The notes beneath the pieces are model-generated. The model had not been told where the DNA came from and ran no database searches. It worked only from the letters and a program-made list of their open reading frames with translations. The position numbers and the translations under genes are program-made. Positions 62,749-64,000 of a DNA stretch of 64,000 bases are shown here, one piece after another (position 1 is the first letter of the stretch; each line of letters begins with the position of its first letter). This DNA comes from Halocatena pleomorpha. Its GTDB lineage: Archaea > Halobacteriota > Halobacteria > Halobacteriales > Haloarculaceae. The stretch spans positions 62,001 to 126,000 of the forward strand of contig NZ_RRCH01000003.1 of the NCBI RefSeq assembly GCF_003862495.1, given 5' to 3'.

Positions 62749-63957
62749 ATGCTTGACATCGAGCAGTGCACTCGACGTCGAGCCTTAGCAACGGTCGGAA
62801 GCTGTCTCGGCAGCGTGCTTGCAGGATGCATCGGAGCCTCCAGTCCGAGCAGCGATGAGACCGTTTCCGGCGGAACGGACACTGACTGGTCCACCATCGG
62901 TCACAATCCCGCGAACACGAGACACGCCGAATGGGCAACGGTGGATTCGAAACCGACAGTTGCGTGGCGGTTCCCGATCGGTTCACCGATCGATCAACCT
63001 GTCGTCGCGGCGGGACAAGTGTACATCTCCGATAGCACCGCGCTTCACGTCCATGACGCAGCGACAGGATCACAGCAGTGGACAGTCGCCACTGACACCG
63101 CTCAGCTGTATACGGCTCCCACGGTTCGAGATGGTGTCGTCTATCTGGGAGTGAGGAACGGGCCAGAAAGCGTCGTGGCGTTGGATGCAGCCAGTGGTGA
63201 ACAACTGTGGGCGTTCGAGGCCCACCAAGCCGGTGCCGTGTCAGGCACGCCGACGCTCAACAACAACGGTGATACGCTGTACATCGGAACGGACACGGAA
63301 CGAGTGTACGCGCTTGATTCTGCTACCGGTGAGCCGCGCTGGCAGCAATCGGTGTTTGGATCAGTCACGACGAGTCCGGCAGTCGATTCACCACTTGTCG
63401 TCGTCACTACCCGTTCGGGAGAGGTGTACGCCTTCGATGAGAGCGGCACCACCCTGTGGCGGCAACGACTCCAAGCGGGCAGTGAGACGCCACCGGTGAT
63501 CTCCGATCGGACGGTGTTCGTCGGCGGGACGGATAACACTATTTGTAGCCTTGATCCGGTTTCAGGTCAGTATCGGTGGACCACGTACGTCAGCTCACTG
63601 TATCCGAGCGGGTTTGCCGTACGGAATTCGTCGGTGTATGCCGTCTCCGGCCGTCACGTCGTTGTTCTCGGAGGTGACGAAGGAAAGAAAGGAGTAACAA
63701 TCGATCTCGGGGCGTTCGTCAGGTGCGCGCCGATACTCCTCGATGATACGTTGTACGTCGGCGGTCGACGCCTGTTTGCACTCGATCCGTCAGGCGGCAT
63801 CGGAGTCGCGTCTATCCAGTTCGGGGGAAAGCACTGGTCTATGAATCTGGGACGACACGTCGGTCCAGGTGTCGCAGCGACGACCGAACGGTTGTTCACC
63901 CCTGTGAAACGCGACGACGGCGCTTACAAACTGGTCGCACTCGAAGTCGACGCGTGA
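62749..63957 (+). CDS. PQQ-propeller (BamB-like) Tat lipoprotein
   Basis: 402-residue secreted lipoprotein. The start CTRRRALATVGSCLG is a twin-arginine signal ending in lipobox VLAGC near residue 25. The mature protein is a beta-propeller made of PQQ-type blades: repeats of the form (V/L)ALDAASGEQLWAFEAHQ, YALDSATGEPRWQQSVFG and CSLDPVSGQYRWTTY. Such proteins bind pyrroloquinoline quinone in dehydrogenases or, as in BamB, serve as scaffolds; no PQQ-binding evidence exists here. A GTG at 62746 precedes the ATG; I use the ATG. Confidence 0.85.
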   Translation: MLDIEQCTRRRALATVGSCLGSVLAGCIGASSPSSDETVSGGTDTDWSTIGHNPANTRHAEWATVDSKPTVAWRFPIGSPIDQPVVAAGQVYISDSTALHVHDAATGSQQWTVATDTAQLYTAPTVRDGVVYLGVRNGPESVVALDAASGEQLWAFEAHQAGAVSGTPTLNNNGDTLYIGTDTERVYALDSATGEPRWQQSVFGSVTTSPAVDSPLVVVTTRSGEVYAFDESGTTLWRQRLQAGSETPPVISDRTVFVGGTDNTICSLDPVSGQYRWTTYVSSLYPSGFAVRNSSVYAVSGRHVVVLGGDEGKKGVTIDLGAFVRCAPILLDDTLYVGGRRLFALDPSGGIGVASIQFGGKHWSMNLGRHVGPGVAATTERLFTPVKRDDGAYKLVALEVDA

Positions 63958-63970
63958 CCAGCGTCTGGTG

Positions 63971-64000
63971 TTAATCGTCAGGACAATTCGGACACGACGG
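63971..64000 (-). CDS. C-terminal end of a gene with a CxxC motif (partial)
   Basis: On the minus strand the last bases of the window read into a stop with the final residues PSCPNCPDD. The CxxC pair close to the C-terminus suggests a small zinc-finger protein whose body lies outside. Only nine codons are visible. Confidence 0.3.
   Translation of the reverse strand, partial: PSCPNCPDD

Noticed and set aside
1-64000. CRISPR array or intact insertion sequence
   Set aside because: No regularly spaced repeats and no transposase, integrase or cas gene were found; only orphan ends and tRNA scars are present.

Overview
The window reads as chromosome of a halophilic archaeon (class Halobacteria). 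The proteins are very acidic, lipoproteins carry twin-arginine signals with an LAGC lipobox, and many ATG codons sit about 25 bases after a TATA box with no Shine-Dalgarno site. The gene set is archaeal: archaeosine genes, F420 genes, PurS/PurQ, SRP54, RLI/ABCE1, Sec61-beta, UPF0200/0201/0146, archaemetzincin, NOG1 and a Zim-type methylase. There is no rRNA, CRISPR array or intact transposase.

Layout. 0-2.3 kb: fxsA, tRNA-Ile with a duplicated 3' end, then a gene-poor stretch holding two divergent paralogous membrane micro-proteins and a decayed tRNA-Ile fragment. 2.3-9.7 kb: msrB, a Nudix-tgtA-arcS operon (archaeosine in tRNA), a GDT1 cation transporter behind a palindromic operator, and cofC and cofG (F420), separated by an orphan IS200/IS605-like end. 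9.7-12.9 kb: a divergent, apparently lidless Hsp70 with a multi-pass membrane J-protein. 13.1-17.1 kb: purC, a lower-GC island (zinc-ribbon protein, XRE regulator), then purS-purQ. 17.1-25.3 kb, minus strand: a 1231-residue HTH/FilR1-like/P-loop/TPR protein, RaSEA (third archaeosine gene), NhaC and a membrane histidine kinase. 25.3-31 kb: a second IS605-like end, CDF transporter, phosphodiesterase, threonine aldolase, a 756-bp unit with terminal inverted repeats around a DUF2892 gene, an M29 aminopeptidase, and tRNA-Arg with a duplicated 3' end. 31-49 kb: mostly core genes (UPF0200/0201, PrsW, riboflavin synthase, FAU-1, ABC-2 exporter, EngB/NOG1, secG-pdxT-DUF151-hisE, EMC6-like/RLI, archaemetzincin, UPF0146/HAD). 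49-55 kb: dnaK, srp54, the CTAG methylase and a split two-gene MgtE-type transporter. 55-64 kb: an unusual four-gene operon (Tat lipoprotein, membrane aminopropyltransferase-like protein, DUF2617-like protein, beta-repeat/zinc-ribbon protein), then a DUF6789-like protein, a metal-dependent hydrolase, a coiled-coil protein and a PQQ-propeller lipoprotein.

The best candidates for something undescribed are the 55.1-59.1 kb operon, the HTH/FilR1/P-loop/TPR protein at 17.1-20.8 kb, the lidless Hsp70 plus membrane J-protein pair, the palindrome-micropeptide-GDT1 unit at 6.7 kb, and the TIR-bounded DUF2892 unit at 28.4-29.1 kb. Two tRNA genes 30 kb apart carry the same kind of 3'-end duplication scar.
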